Positions 49,453 to 59,087 of a stretch of DNA of 64,000 nt are shown piece after piece. Within the stretch, counting starts at the first letter, position 1; each line of letters starts with the position of its first letter. Position numbers and translations under genes: made by a program. The notes below the pieces were generated by a model. That model did not search any database. It was not told the origin of the DNA and saw only the letters and a list, made by a program, of their open reading frames with translations. This DNA is from Acetobacteraceae bacterium (lineage in GTDB: Bacteria > Pseudomonadota > Alphaproteobacteria > Acetobacterales > Acetobacteraceae): NCBI GenBank assembly GCA_039613835.1, contig CP154827.1, forward strand, positions 776,501 through 840,500, written 5' to 3'.

Positions 49453-50307
49453 ATGAAGCCATCCCCCCGACATGTCCTGGTTTTCGATTCCGGTATCGGG
49501 GGTTTAGGTGTCGTAAATGCGCTGCACCAGATGGGGGACAGCGCACTCCGCATTGATTATCTGGCGGATAATGCCGTGTTTCCCTATGGTGAGCAACCCG
49601 ACGAGATTTTATCAGCGCGCATCATCTCCCTCATCCGGGCGGCTATCGATGCGCACCAGCCAGACGCCGTCATCATCGCCTGCAACACCGCCAGCACCCT
49701 CGCTTTGGGCGCGCTGCGCAACACGTTGACCGTGCCTTTTATCGGCTGTGTGCCGCCAGTGCGTTGGACTGCGCGTGAGACTAAAACCGGTATATTCGCC
49801 ATACTTGCGACGGCAGCGACGGCACGCCGCCCTTATCTCGCCGCCCTCAAAGCACATTTCGCCCCGAAAGACATCATGATCATCCATGGCGGGCGCCAGC
49901 TGGCCGATCTGGCGGAGCGCGCTTTTGTGGGAGAGGCCATATCGCAGGATGCGGTGCGGGCGGAGCTTGACGCCGTCTTTACCCAGCCACGTGGGGATCA
50001 AGTTGATGTGATCGGCCTTGGATGCACACATTACACATTTCTGCGTGAGGCGTTGCAAAATGCGAGTCCCCCTCATGTCACCCTTCTGGACCCCGCAGAG
50101 GCTGTTGCCCGCCAGGCCCTTAAAATCCTCGCTGAGCAGCCCGCGCGTGGCAAAGACGACGCGTCGGTAACCGAGATGGCGCGCAAAGGACGTTTTATGA
50201 TGACCGCACCACCTTGTGACCCTGCCGCTCTGCGCAGGGCCATCAAGCGTTTCGGCTATGAGGATTTCAGTATCTGGGACAGCGGAGAAGTGTCATTACC
50301 CGATTAA
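49453..50307 (+). CDS. murI: Glutamate racemase
   Basis: A 284-residue cofactor-independent racemase supplying D-glutamate for peptidoglycan. Both catalytic cysteines are present: ACNTAST and GLGCTHYTFL; the N-terminal FDSGIGGLGV is diagnostic. It is cotranscribed with pyrE and its stop overlaps the stop of the convergent ispB by four bases. Confidence 0.94.
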   Translation: MKPSPRHVLVFDSGIGGLGVVNALHQMGDSALRIDYLADNAVFPYGEQPDEILSARIISLIRAAIDAHQPDAVIIACNTASTLALGALRNTLTVPFIGCVPPVRWTARETKTGIFAILATAATARRPYLAALKAHFAPKDIMIIHGGRQLADLAERAFVGEAISQDAVRAELDAVFTQPRGDQVDVIGLGCTHYTFLREALQNASPPHVTLLDPAEAVARQALKILAEQPARGKDDASVTEMARKGRFMMTAPPCDPAALRRAIKRFGYEDFSIWDSGEVSLPD

Positions 50308-51305
50308 TGCGCCCTCTTGGCCGTATATAAGGCGGTGTCGGAAAGCAGGGTTTTGATGTCACTCTCGGGGAACACATCAAGTGCCGCGACGGCTTTCTCC
50401 GCAAAAGACTGTGCACGGCGCATGGTCTCTTCAACGGCGTGGGTTTTCTGGATGAGGCGCAGCGCTTCGGCCAGATCTGACTCCTGCCATTTCCCCTCAT
50501 TCACCACCCGTTCCCAGAATTGGCGGTCCTTTTCTTCCGCCTCGCGGTAAGCGACGAGGAGTGGCAGCGTGATCTTGCCTTCCCGCAGATCATCACCAAC
50601 GGTTTTACCGAGCAGTTTCTCATCCGCCACGTAATCCAGCGCATCATCGACCAGTTGAAACGCGATCCCGAGATGGGTCCCGAAATCCTCGACGGCTTTT
50701 TCATCTTCCGTCGAGCTGTCCGCGATAATTGCGCCGACCCGGCAGGCGGCCGCGAATAATGCCGCCGTCTTGCCATGGATGACTTTGAGGTAAGTTTCTT
50801 CGGAGGTTGCCAGGTCGTTCTGCATCGACATTTGCAGCACTTCCCCCTCCGCGATCGTCGCCGCCGCCTGGGAAAGCACCGCCATGACGGGCAAAGATCC
50901 ATCCTCCGTCATAAGCTGGAAGGAACGTGCAAACAGGAAGTCGCCGACAAGGACGGAAGCCTTGTTCCCGAATACGGCATTGGCCGAGGCTGCACCGCGC
51001 CGTAAGACACTCTCATCAACAACATCATCATGCAGCAATGTGGCGGTGTGGATAAACTCCACACAGGCGGCGAGGCCGACATGGCGCCTGCGCTGCGGCG
51101 ATGGGTGGTAGCCGCATAAATAGGCGGAGGCCAATGTCAGAAGGGGGCGCAATCGCTTACCGCCCGCCGCCACCAGATGCGCCCCTAATTGGGGGATGAG
51201 CGGCACCGGGCTCTCCATGCGAGCCACGATTTCACGGTTGCAGGCTTCCATATCCTTCCTGAGATAATTGAATAAAGCTTGCAGCGCGACGTCGTCCTTG
51301 CTCAT
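50304..51305 (-). CDS. ispB: Polyprenyl diphosphate synthase (octaprenyl/decaprenyl, ubiquinone side chain)
   Basis: A 333-residue long-chain trans-prenyltransferase. The two aspartate-rich motifs are LLHDDVVDES and QLVDDALDY; GGKRLRPLLTL binds IPP. Small residues before the first motif (IHTAT) fit long-chain products, so it probably makes the ubiquinone tail, complementing the farnesyl synthase at 16756. The start ATG 51305 has an AGAGGA site five bases upstream; a longer form from ATG 51338 or a TTG is less likely. Confidence 0.9.
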   Translation of the reverse strand: MSKDDVALQALFNYLRKDMEACNREIVARMESPVPLIPQLGAHLVAAGGKRLRPLLTLASAYLCGYHPSPQRRRHVGLAACVEFIHTATLLHDDVVDESVLRRGAASANAVFGNKASVLVGDFLFARSFQLMTEDGSLPVMAVLSQAAATIAEGEVLQMSMQNDLATSEETYLKVIHGKTAALFAAACRVGAIIADSSTEDEKAVEDFGTHLGIAFQLVDDALDYVADEKLLGKTVGDDLREGKITLPLLVAYREAEEKDRQFWERVVNEGKWQESDLAEALRLIQKTHAVEETMRRAQSFAEKAVAALDVFPESDIKTLLSDTALYTAKRAH

Positions 51306-51498
51306 AAGATCCTCTTCAACTTTGGAGGTGGGATGCATCGTAGCATTTCTGCCCTCCAAAACGTAGTCACGACCCTTTTGAGCCCTGTCAAACCCGAGAG
51401 GGTCGAAGATAAGGCGATCGACTCAACTTCACAAGGCTCCGTGATCATGCTGACTTCAGGGTGCCTGGCATGGTAAGTCGGGCGATCGCGACAACCAT

Positions 51499-52299
51499 AT
51501 GAGCGGGTCGTTAAAATTGGTCAAGCCAGAGCTATCGTCAGAGATGACGGGTGACGTCACCCACGACACGCTGCATCACGGCCGCGTCACCTACACGCAG
51601 TTCATTAACGGATATCGGACAGGGCTGGAGCCCGTGCTGCTCGCGGCATTGGTCCCCGCGCGACCGGGCGAGTCCATTCTTGAGGCGGGTTGCGGGGCGG
51701 GTGCCGGGTTATTGTGCCTCAATGCGCGCGTCACCGGCCTGCATCTGACAGGTATTGAGATCGATGTGGATACGGTCGCCCTGGCGCGCTTTAACCTCGA
51801 CCGAAATCACGTCAGCGGATACACGCTTTTCCAGGCGGAAATCCCGGCCATGCCACGCTCCCTGCGTCAGACATGTCGTAATGCGAATGGGCGCTTCCAC
51901 CATGCTTTCGCCAATCCGCCCTGGCATCTCTCCGGTGCGACGCCGATAAGCCATCCGCGCCGCCGTCGCGCCCTGTTTTGCGACCGTAATGGCTGGTCCT
52001 GCTGGATCACCGTGCTGGCGGCCTGGGTGATGCCTGGCGGGACGCTCAGCCTTGCCCTTCCCGCTGCGGTAGTGTGTGAGGCGATGCGGTGCCTGCATGA
52101 GGCGGAGTTCGGGAGTATCACACTGTTTCCACTTTGGCCGAAAGCCGGACGCCGCGCCAAGATCGTGCTTTTACAAGCGGTTCTGGGCGGGCGTGCGGGG
52201 ACGGCGATATCGCCCGGGCTCATTATTCATGAGGAAAACGGGCAATATACGACAGAGACCCGGCATGTGCTCTGTGATGGTGCGGCGCTTATCCCCTGA
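51499..52299 (+). CDS. Class I SAM-dependent methyltransferase (TrmN6/YfiC-like)
   Basis: A 266-residue protein with a Rossmann SAM-binding motif ILEAGCGAGAGLL and the NPPW catalytic tetrad (ANPPWH) typical of N6-adenine methyltransferases. It resembles the tRNA1(Val) A37 N6-methyltransferase group, but the exact target is uncertain. ATG at 51499; it converges with nrdB, with 14 bases between stops. Confidence 0.8.
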   Translation: MSGSLKLVKPELSSEMTGDVTHDTLHHGRVTYTQFINGYRTGLEPVLLAALVPARPGESILEAGCGAGAGLLCLNARVTGLHLTGIEIDVDTVALARFNLDRNHVSGYTLFQAEIPAMPRSLRQTCRNANGRFHHAFANPPWHLSGATPISHPRRRRALFCDRNGWSCWITVLAAWVMPGGTLSLALPAAVVCEAMRCLHEAEFGSITLFPLWPKAGRRAKIVLLQAVLGGRAGTAISPGLIIHEENGQYTTETRHVLCDGAALIP

Positions 52300-52313
52300 C
52301 GGGCGGCAACATG

Positions 52314-53336
52314 TCACTCAAAGATATGCGTCTCAAAAGCCTCTTCCCATGAGCCTGTGGTGGAAGCACGAGAATATTCCGTCGCACGATTTTCAAAGAA
52401 ATTGGCGTGCTCCACCGCATTCAGCATGTCATCAAGCCAGGGCAGCGGGTTTTCCTCGATATTATAGATGACATCCAGGCCGAGCTGGGTCAGACGGCGG
52501 TCCGCAATATAACGTATATAGCGCTTGACCTGGTCTGCATCGAGCCCTTCCACCGCGCCCATTTCAAAAGCGAGATCAATAAAAGCATCTTCATGCGAGA
52601 CGGTGGTTTGACACACTCCCGCCAGTTCCGCGCGGAAATCCTCAGTCCAGATTTTGGGATTTTCCCGGATGAAAGTCCGAAACAGGCGAATCATGGACAG
52701 GCAATGGAGCGTCTCGTCACGAACGGACCATGAGATGATCTGGCCCATACCTTTCAGCTTATTGAATCGTGGAAAATTCAGCAGAATGGCGAAGGAAGCG
52801 AAAAGCTGGAGCCCTTCCATGAAAGCACCGAATGCCGCCATCGTCTTGGCGATTTCACGCTTATTCTTGATATTGAAAGATTGCATGAAATCATATTTAT
52901 CTTTCATCTCCTTATATTTAAGGAATGCGGAATATTCAGTTTCCGGCATGCCAATCGTATCAAGGAGATGTGAATAAGCCGCGATGTGAATGGTCTCGAT
53001 ATTTGAGAAAGATGAGAGCATCATCAAGACTTCAGTCGGTTTGAAGACCTGACTGTAATATTTCATGTAAGCGGAATTCACCTCGACATCCGCCTGGGTG
53101 AAGAAACGGAAAATCTGCGTCACCAAATGACGTTCCGCCTCATTAAGGACGCGATGCCAATCTTTGACGTCATCAGCAAGGGGCACTTCCTCCGGCAGCC
53201 AATGGACGCGTTGCTGCGTCAGCCACGCATCATAAGCCCAAGGGTAACGAAAGGGCTTATAGACCGGATTCGCCGCCATCAGGTCAAAATGCTCGGTATC
53301 GAAACTGTGACCAACCTGTTTTAAAGTCTTTGACAT
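52314..53336 (-). CDS. nrdB: Ribonucleotide reductase, small (R2) subunit
   Basis: A 340-residue class Ia/b R2 protein carrying the di-iron tyrosyl radical centre. Iron ligands and the radical Tyr are visible: FFTQADVEVN, then ETIHIAAYSH (Glu, His and the Tyr four residues further), EGLQLFASF and SVRDETLHC. The Tyr is present, so it is not the Mn/Fe class Ic type. ATG at 53336. It lies 126 bases after nrdA on the same transcript. Confidence 0.95.
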   Translation of the reverse strand: MSKTLKQVGHSFDTEHFDLMAANPVYKPFRYPWAYDAWLTQQRVHWLPEEVPLADDVKDWHRVLNEAERHLVTQIFRFFTQADVEVNSAYMKYYSQVFKPTEVLMMLSSFSNIETIHIAAYSHLLDTIGMPETEYSAFLKYKEMKDKYDFMQSFNIKNKREIAKTMAAFGAFMEGLQLFASFAILLNFPRFNKLKGMGQIISWSVRDETLHCLSMIRLFRTFIRENPKIWTEDFRAELAGVCQTTVSHEDAFIDLAFEMGAVEGLDADQVKRYIRYIADRRLTQLGLDVIYNIEENPLPWLDDMLNAVEHANFFENRATEYSRASTTGSWEEAFETHIFE

Positions 53337-53462
53337 CGTAAGCTTGCCTTTAGAGTTGGGCGCGGCAGAACCTTGAGAGGTGGCGCCGCAAGTCAACACT
53401 CTCCCGAACCGAGGGAGGTCGTTAAATCGATAATCCGCGCGGGAACGATTTCTCCCTTGTCC

Positions 53463-55424
53463 TTATTGGCAGGCGAGACACTCATCATAATTTTTCCCGC
53501 CACTTCCGGGCGCGCGGGCATCCGCGGCGGCCGGCTGTGTATCTTCATCCGCGTTGAAAATATCACTTTTGACCGCGACATGGCTGACCGTATCCGCACG
53601 CTGGATTGAAAGTGAGCGGCAATAATAAAGCGATTTGACGCCCAGCTTCCACGCCATGTGGTGGATCTGATGGAGGTCACGCTTATGCACATCCGCCGGG
53701 AGGAAGATATTGAGGGACTGGGCCTGGCAGATAAACCCGGCGCGGTCCGCCGCATGTTCAATCACCCAACGTTGATCCAGCTCAAACGCCGTCTTGAAGA
53801 TATCTTTCTCGTCCTGCGACAGGAAATCAAAATGCTGCACCGACCCCTTATTGAAGGTGATGTTTGACCAGACCGCCTCGTTATTCTGCCCCTTCTCCTC
53901 CAGCAGGCGCAGCAAATGGCGGTTGCGCACGGTGAAGAAGCCGGAAAGGGTTTTCTGGAGAAAGACATTGGCGGCGATCGGCTCTATCCCGGGGCTGGCA
54001 TTGCCGGCAATGATCGAGATCGACGCTGTGGGCGCGATCGCCATTTTATGGGAGAAGCGCTCCTGCACATTATATTCCGCTGCATCCGGACATGGACCGA
54101 GCGTTTCAGCGAGATGGCGGGATGCTTTATCCGCCGCGGTGCGAATATGGGCGAAGATGCGCTTATTCCAGACTTTCGCCATCACGCTTTCAAACGGGAT
54201 GTTGCGCGCCTGCAGGAAGGAATGAAACCCCATGACGCCCAACCCAACGGAACGCTCCCGCATGGCAGCGTAACGTGCGCGATCCATATCCTCAGGCGCG
54301 CGGTCAATGAAGTCCTGAAGCACACGATCCAGGAACAGCATGACATCCTCAATGAATTGGGGATTATCGTGCCATTGATCCCATGTTTCCAGATTCAGGG
54401 AGGAGAGGCAGCATACCGCCGTCCGCTTCTGACCGTGATGGTCGATACCGGTCGGGAGGGTGATTTCGGCGCAGAGATTGGATGTCTTGACCTCAAGCCC
54501 GGCCAGTTTGTGATGCTCGGGCCGTGCGCGATTCACATGGTCATTATAGACGATGTACGGTTCACCCTGTTCCATCCGTGCAGTGAGGATACGGATCCAG
54601 AGCTGCCGGGCGGAGACATTGCGGATCACCGCCATATCTTTCGGGGAACGAAGCGGCCACTCTTCATCATTTTCGACAGCGCGCATGAAGTCGTCACTCA
54701 CCAGCACACCATGATGCAGGTTGAGGGCCTTACGATTAGGGTCACCCCCTGTCGGGCGGCGCATCTCGACAAATTCTTCAATTTCCGGATGCCAGACAGG
54801 CAGATAAACCGCCGCAGAGCCGCGACGGAGTGACCCCTGCGAAATGGCGAGGGTCAAACTATCCATCACACGGATGAAAGGGATGACACCCGAGGTTTTG
54901 CCGTTTTTGCCGACATTCTCGCCGATCGAGCGCAGATTACCCCAATAGGAGCCAATCCCACCGCCTTTTGAGGCCAGCCAGACATTTTCATTCCAGAGAT
55001 CAACAATGCCGCGCAAACTGTCATCCGCCTCATTGAGGAAGCAGGAAATCGGCAGGCCCCGCGTGGTGCCGCCATTGGAGAGGATGGGTGTCGCGGGCAT
55101 GAACCAATGTTGCGAGATGTAATCATAGATGCGCTGGGCATGGTTAGCATCCGCGCCATAATAAGATGCAACGCGCGCAAAAAGGTCCTGATAACGCTCT
55201 CCGGGCAAGAGGTAGCGATTATCCAGCGTTGCCCGCCCGAAATCCGTCAGCAGCGCATCGCGGCTTCGGTCGACACGGATGGGGTGGTGGCCTTCCAGGT
55301 GGATGATGTCATCGAACATATCGGGCTCAGGCGCCACCTCAATACGAGATGGCGGCATAATGGCGCCGTCGACTCCTGCTTCAGTCGCGTCGCCTGTGAC
55401 AAACAAATCAGACTGCAGGCTCAC
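53463..55424 (-). CDS. nrdA: Ribonucleotide reductase, large (alpha) subunit
   Basis: A 653-residue catalytic subunit reducing ribonucleoside diphosphates. Active-site cysteines lie in GLPISCFLNEADDS and SNLCAEITLP (the N-x-C-x-E triad), and a C-terminal CLACQ supplies the redox-relay pair. The N-terminus runs straight into the catalytic domain with no ATP-cone, so overall activity regulation by dATP is probably absent. The start is GTG at 55424 with AGGAG seven bases upstream. Two NrdR boxes lie 73-121 bases upstream. Confidence 0.93.
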   Translation of the reverse strand: MSLQSDLFVTGDATEAGVDGAIMPPSRIEVAPEPDMFDDIIHLEGHHPIRVDRSRDALLTDFGRATLDNRYLLPGERYQDLFARVASYYGADANHAQRIYDYISQHWFMPATPILSNGGTTRGLPISCFLNEADDSLRGIVDLWNENVWLASKGGGIGSYWGNLRSIGENVGKNGKTSGVIPFIRVMDSLTLAISQGSLRRGSAAVYLPVWHPEIEEFVEMRRPTGGDPNRKALNLHHGVLVSDDFMRAVENDEEWPLRSPKDMAVIRNVSARQLWIRILTARMEQGEPYIVYNDHVNRARPEHHKLAGLEVKTSNLCAEITLPTGIDHHGQKRTAVCCLSSLNLETWDQWHDNPQFIEDVMLFLDRVLQDFIDRAPEDMDRARYAAMRERSVGLGVMGFHSFLQARNIPFESVMAKVWNKRIFAHIRTAADKASRHLAETLGPCPDAAEYNVQERFSHKMAIAPTASISIIAGNASPGIEPIAANVFLQKTLSGFFTVRNRHLLRLLEEKGQNNEAVWSNITFNKGSVQHFDFLSQDEKDIFKTAFELDQRWVIEHAADRAGFICQAQSLNIFLPADVHKRDLHQIHHMAWKLGVKSLYYCRSLSIQRADTVSHVAVKSDIFNADEDTQPAAADARAPGSGGKNYDECLACQ

Positions 55425-55496
55425 CTGACATCTCCTAAACTCTCTATGTTGATGCCAACCAGGCAAAGGCTGCAATTGCGGACCGTGAGAGGGTCG

Positions 55497-55512
55497 ACGC
55501 AACATCTAGTGA
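55497..55512. promoter_or_regulatory. NrdR box 1 upstream of nrdA
   Basis: ACGCAACATCTAGTGA matches the palindromic NrdR consensus (ACACWAYATYTWGTRT) at 14 of 16 positions, including the whole CWAYATYTWGTR core. NrdR is the ATP/dATP-sensing repressor of ribonucleotide reductase genes. Paired with a second box 33 bp away (start to start), which is the usual three-turn spacing. Confidence 0.8.
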
Positions 55513-55529
55513 TGTTTGCCCAGATGGAT

Positions 55530-55545
55530 ATACAATATGTAGTGC
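55530..55545. promoter_or_regulatory. NrdR box 2 upstream of nrdA
   Basis: ATACAATATGTAGTGC matches the NrdR consensus at 13 of 16 positions. The 17-bp gap to box 1 puts both on the same face of DNA, as in known NrdR-controlled promoters. The remaining upstream region (55546-55711) is A/T-rich and should hold the nrdA promoter and that of the divergent osmC-like gene. Confidence 0.78.
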
Positions 55546-55711
55546 CCTAATGAATAGATTCCAGATGCTTCTAGTTTCTTAAAAAAATTCTACGCGTCGT
55601 TTTTTAAGAGTCAAAAAATGAGGCCTGACATTGAATATGGCGTTGAAGATCGGGCATGTCGTGGCTCTCTCGTCACAAGGATTTTAAATTGAAAAAGAAA
55701 GGATGAATGAC

Positions 55712-56146
55712 ATGGCCATCCGGAAATCTGCGCAAGCCCATTGGGCAGGCGGCATCAAATCGGGACATGGGGCAATCTCGACAGAGAGCCTGAGCCTGAA
55801 AGGTCAACCTTACGGTTTCAATACAGGGTTTGAAGGCAAACCCGGCACGAATCCGGAGGAACTTGCTGGCGTCGCCCTGGCGGGGTGCTACGCCATGGCC
55901 CTCTCCCTGGCGCTTGAAAATGCCGGACATGTGGCAAAGGATATTGATGCCAAGGCCATTGTCTCACTGGATAAGGCGGAAAAGGGATCTGAAGTCAAGC
56001 ATATTGCCCTTGAGGTTCAGGTTTCCGCCCCCGATCTTGATCAGGAAAAATTCATGCAATTGGCGAATATGACGAAGGAGAATTGCCCGATCTCCAAACT
56101 CTTTCGCGCGCAGATCACGTTGAGCGCGAGGCTGGACCCATCATAA
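55712..56146 (+). CDS. OsmC/Ohr-family peroxiredoxin-like protein
   Basis: A 144-residue OsmC-fold protein with both reactive cysteines (LAGCYAMALS and ENCPISKLF), giving thiol-dependent reduction of organic hydroperoxides. It is of the OsmC rather than Ohr subtype by the PYGFNTGFEGKPGTNPEEL region. ATG 55712 has AAGGA eight bases before; ATG 55703 overlaps that site and is unlikely. Confidence 0.88.
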   Translation: MAIRKSAQAHWAGGIKSGHGAISTESLSLKGQPYGFNTGFEGKPGTNPEELAGVALAGCYAMALSLALENAGHVAKDIDAKAIVSLDKAEKGSEVKHIALEVQVSAPDLDQEKFMQLANMTKENCPISKLFRAQITLSARLDPS

Positions 56147-56159
56147 TGGCCTCATAGTC

Positions 56160-57278
56160 TCAAGGCTGGCCCGGGGGCAGGTCCCGACCCTGGCCCCAAT
56201 GATTCTGGGCGTGATCTATCAGCATGTGATCCAGCAGGACGCATGCCATCATCGCCTCCCCCACCGGCACAGCGCGAATGCCGATACATGGGTCATGTCG
56301 CCCTTTCGTCGCCACCTCCACCCGCTCACCATCCCGGTTGATGGACGGAACGGGGATCAGGATGGAACTTGTCGGCTTAATTGTGAAGCGCACGATAATC
56401 GGTTGACCGGAGGAAATACCACCCAGAATGCCCCCCGCATGATTGCTCTCAAAGACGGTTTTCCCGTTCTCCTGTCGCATCAGGTCCGCATTTTCCTCAC
56501 CACGTAAGGCGGCCACAGCAAAACCATCACCGATTTCAACGGCTTTGACGCCATTAATACCCATCATCGCATGGGCGAGATCCGCATCTAGCTTGGCGCT
56601 TACAGGTGCGCCCAGCCCCACGGGCACTGAGTCGGTGACGATCTCAATGATCGCGCCGATGGATGAGCCCGCTTTTCTCACATCATCAATTAGCTTTTCC
56701 CATAAGGGCACAATCTCCGGGTCCGGGGCGAAAAACGCGTTATCCCGCGTTGCCGTCCAATCCCACCGGGAACGATCCGCGGCAATGTCACCGATCTGCG
56801 CCAACGCCCCTTTTATGGTCGGAGGCGTCGCGCCAAGATGCGCCATCACCTTGCGGGCAACAGCACCGGCGGCAACGCGGCAGGCCGTCTCCCGCGCGGA
56901 AGCGCGGCCACCGCCGCGATAATCCCGAATGCCGTACTTCCGGTCATAGGTATAATCCGCATGGCCGGGCCGATAACGGGCGGCGATATCACCATAATCG
57001 CGGGAGCGTTGATCTGTATTTTCGATGATGAGGGAAATCGGTGTCCCCGTCGTCATCCCGTCAAACACGCCGGACATGATGCGCACCTGATCCGCCTCAC
57101 GCCGTTGGGTGACAAAACGACTGCGGCCCGGTTTGCGCTCATCCAGATAGGTCTGGATGTCCGCCTCCGACAGCTTGACGCGGGGCAGGCATCCGTCAAT
57201 GACGCAGCCGATCATGGGGCCGTGGCTTTCACCCCAACTCGTGACGCGGAAAAGACGCCCGAACGTGTTATAGGACAT
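56160..57278 (-). CDS. aroC: Chorismate synthase
   Basis: A 372-residue FMNH2-dependent enzyme forming chorismate from EPSP, the last shikimate step. Family signatures: [17 protein letters not shown] at the N-terminus, [20 protein letters not shown], and GGISSGQPI ... [13 protein letters not shown] at the C-terminus. It starts eight bases after fabI and is probably cotranscribed. Together with the intact chorismate mutase it implies aromatic amino acid synthesis is retained. Confidence 0.95.
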   Translation of the reverse strand: MSYNTFGRLFRVTSWGESHGPMIGCVIDGCLPRVKLSEADIQTYLDERKPGRSRFVTQRREADQVRIMSGVFDGMTTGTPISLIIENTDQRSRDYGDIAARYRPGHADYTYDRKYGIRDYRGGGRASARETACRVAAGAVARKVMAHLGATPPTIKGALAQIGDIAADRSRWDWTATRDNAFFAPDPEIVPLWEKLIDDVRKAGSSIGAIIEIVTDSVPVGLGAPVSAKLDADLAHAMMGINGVKAVEIGDGFAVAALRGEENADLMRQENGKTVFESNHAGGILGGISSGQPIIVRFTIKPTSSILIPVPSINRDGERVEVATKGRHDPCIGIRAVPVGEAMMACVLLDHMLIDHAQNHWGQGRDLPPGQP

Positions 57279-57286
57279 GGCTGCGC

Positions 57287-58129
57287 TCAGCCTTCAGGTG
57301 AGACGACGGCGATATCCGGCGCGTCAGGGTTTTTCATCCCGATCACGTGGTAACCGCAATCGACATGATGCACCTCCCCCGTCACGCCACTGCTGAGACT
57401 GGAGAGGAAATACAGCCCGGAACCCCCGATATCCTGCAGGGTAACATTGCGCTCAAGCGGCGCATTAAGCTGGTTCCAACGCAATATATAGCGGAAATCG
57501 CCGATCCCGTTGGCGGCGAGCGTCATAATCGGCCCGGCGGAAATGGCATTGACCCGGATATTATCCTTGCCAAGATCCGTGGACATATAGCGCACGGAGG
57601 CTTCCAATGCCGCTTTAGCAACGCCCATCACATTATAATGTGGCATGACGCGTTCAGCGCCATAATAGGTCATGGTCAGGATGGAACCGCCATCCTTCAT
57701 GAGGGCGGCTGCTCGTTGCGCCACCGCCGTGAAGGAATAGACGGAAATATCCATAGCTTTCAGGAAAGCATCACGCGGCGTGTCAACATAACGCCCACGT
57801 AGATATTGCTTGTCCGCCCAGCCAATCGCATGGACGAGAAAGTCGATTTTGCCCCATTTCTTCTCGATTTCTGCAAAAGCAGCGTCGATATCCTCATCAC
57901 TGCTGACATCGCAGGGCACAACGAGGGACGCGCCGATGGACTCAGCGAGAGGCCGCACCCTTTTGCCCAGCGCCTCACCCTGGTAGGTAAAAGCAAGCTC
58001 CGCCCCCTGCGCCGCACAGGCAGAAGCGATCGCCCACGCAATTGAGCGATCATTGGCGACCCCCATAACGAGTCCGCGTTTGCCCGCCATCAAGTTGCCT
58101 TTCGGCGTCTCGGACACATTATTGGACAT
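57287..58129 (-). CDS. fabI: Enoyl-[acyl-carrier-protein] reductase (NADH) FabI
   Basis: A 280-residue SDR-type reductase of fatty acid elongation. The altered glycine motif [13 protein letters not shown], the Tyr-x6-Lys catalytic pair in [17 protein letters not shown] and SAGPI are diagnostic. The ATG at 58129 gives the usual length; a longer frame extends to 58339 but is not conserved. Divergent from pdxH across 135 bases that must hold both promoters. Confidence 0.94.
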   Translation of the reverse strand: MSNNVSETPKGNLMAGKRGLVMGVANDRSIAWAIASACAAQGAELAFTYQGEALGKRVRPLAESIGASLVVPCDVSSDEDIDAAFAEIEKKWGKIDFLVHAIGWADKQYLRGRYVDTPRDAFLKAMDISVYSFTAVAQRAAALMKDGGSILTMTYYGAERVMPHYNVMGVAKAALEASVRYMSTDLGKDNIRVNAISAGPIMTLAANGIGDFRYILRWNQLNAPLERNVTLQDIGGSGLYFLSSLSSGVTGEVHHVDCGYHVIGMKNPDAPDIAVVSPEG

Positions 58130-58264
58130 GGATATCACTCCCTGCGTAAGCCTGCTGTCTCGACAATATAACGAAATTGAGGATTTCTTTGCCTTCGTCG
58201 CACAACACCGCGTGGCAAACAAGTGTGCAGATGCTACGGTGACCGGGAAACGGGGAGGTTGACA

Positions 58265-58885
58265 TTGTCTGATCACGATTCTGCACCATTGATCGATTTG
58301 TCCTCTGATCCTTTCTCCATTTTCGACGCATGGCTTCACGCTGCGGAAAAATCGGAACCGAATGACCCGAACGCGATGTACCTCGCAACATCAACCCCTC
58401 AGGGCCGCCCTTCCCTCCGCGCCATCCTGTTGAAAGGGCATGACCGGCGCGGCTTCGTGTTTTACACGAATCTGGAAAGCCGAAAGGGGCGGGAACTCGC
58501 TGAAAACCCCTACGCGGCCCTGCTGTTCCATTGGAAGTCCCTCCGACGTCAAATCCGTATTGAAGGTCATGTCAGCGCCGTGAGCGCGGCGGAGGCGGAT
58601 CGTTACTTCGCGAGTCGACGTCGCGAGTCCCGCATTGGCGCCATCGCATCAGATCAATCCCGCCCTCTAGCTGACCGCGCGATTTATGAAAAACGCATTC
58701 AGGATGCGGAGGCACGTTACGCAGCAACTGAGCCACTACGCCCCGATAACTGGTCAGGCTTTCGCGTTAACCCTGCCCTCATGGAATTCTGGCAGGACCG
58801 GGATTTCCGAATGCATGATCGCGCCGTCTGGACACGGTCATCCCCGCAGGACGAAACCTGGAGCGTGACGCGACTTTACCCTTAA
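58265..58885 (+). CDS. pdxH: Pyridoxamine 5'-phosphate oxidase
   Basis: A 206-residue FMN enzyme that makes pyridoxal 5'-phosphate. Diagnostic stretches: RAILLKGHDRRGFVFYTN, SLRRQIRIEGHV and the PLP/FMN-binding C-terminus EFWQDRDFRMHDR ... VTRLYP. The start is TTG at 58265, seven bases behind GGGAGG; an upstream GTG frame is not conserved. No lesion. Confidence 0.93.
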   Translation: MSDHDSAPLIDLSSDPFSIFDAWLHAAEKSEPNDPNAMYLATSTPQGRPSLRAILLKGHDRRGFVFYTNLESRKGRELAENPYAALLFHWKSLRRQIRIEGHVSAVSAAEADRYFASRRRESRIGAIASDQSRPLADRAIYEKRIQDAEARYAATEPLRPDNWSGFRVNPALMEFWQDRDFRMHDRAVWTRSSPQDETWSVTRLYP

Positions 58886-59087
58886 CGGCTCCCTCTCGGC
58901 GCGGCGATGCGTCACGATGCATGGCAGCGCCCCGACCCGGTCAATGGAAGGACCCACCCATTTTGACGCGATGGAAAGTATTTTTTCAGGCTGATAAGCT
59001 GCCCTGTGGCCCATCTGGCCCATCCGACGGCATGAAATTCGCACGTCGTGCATCGGACCTCAGCAGGGAAAATGGAGTTTGATCATC

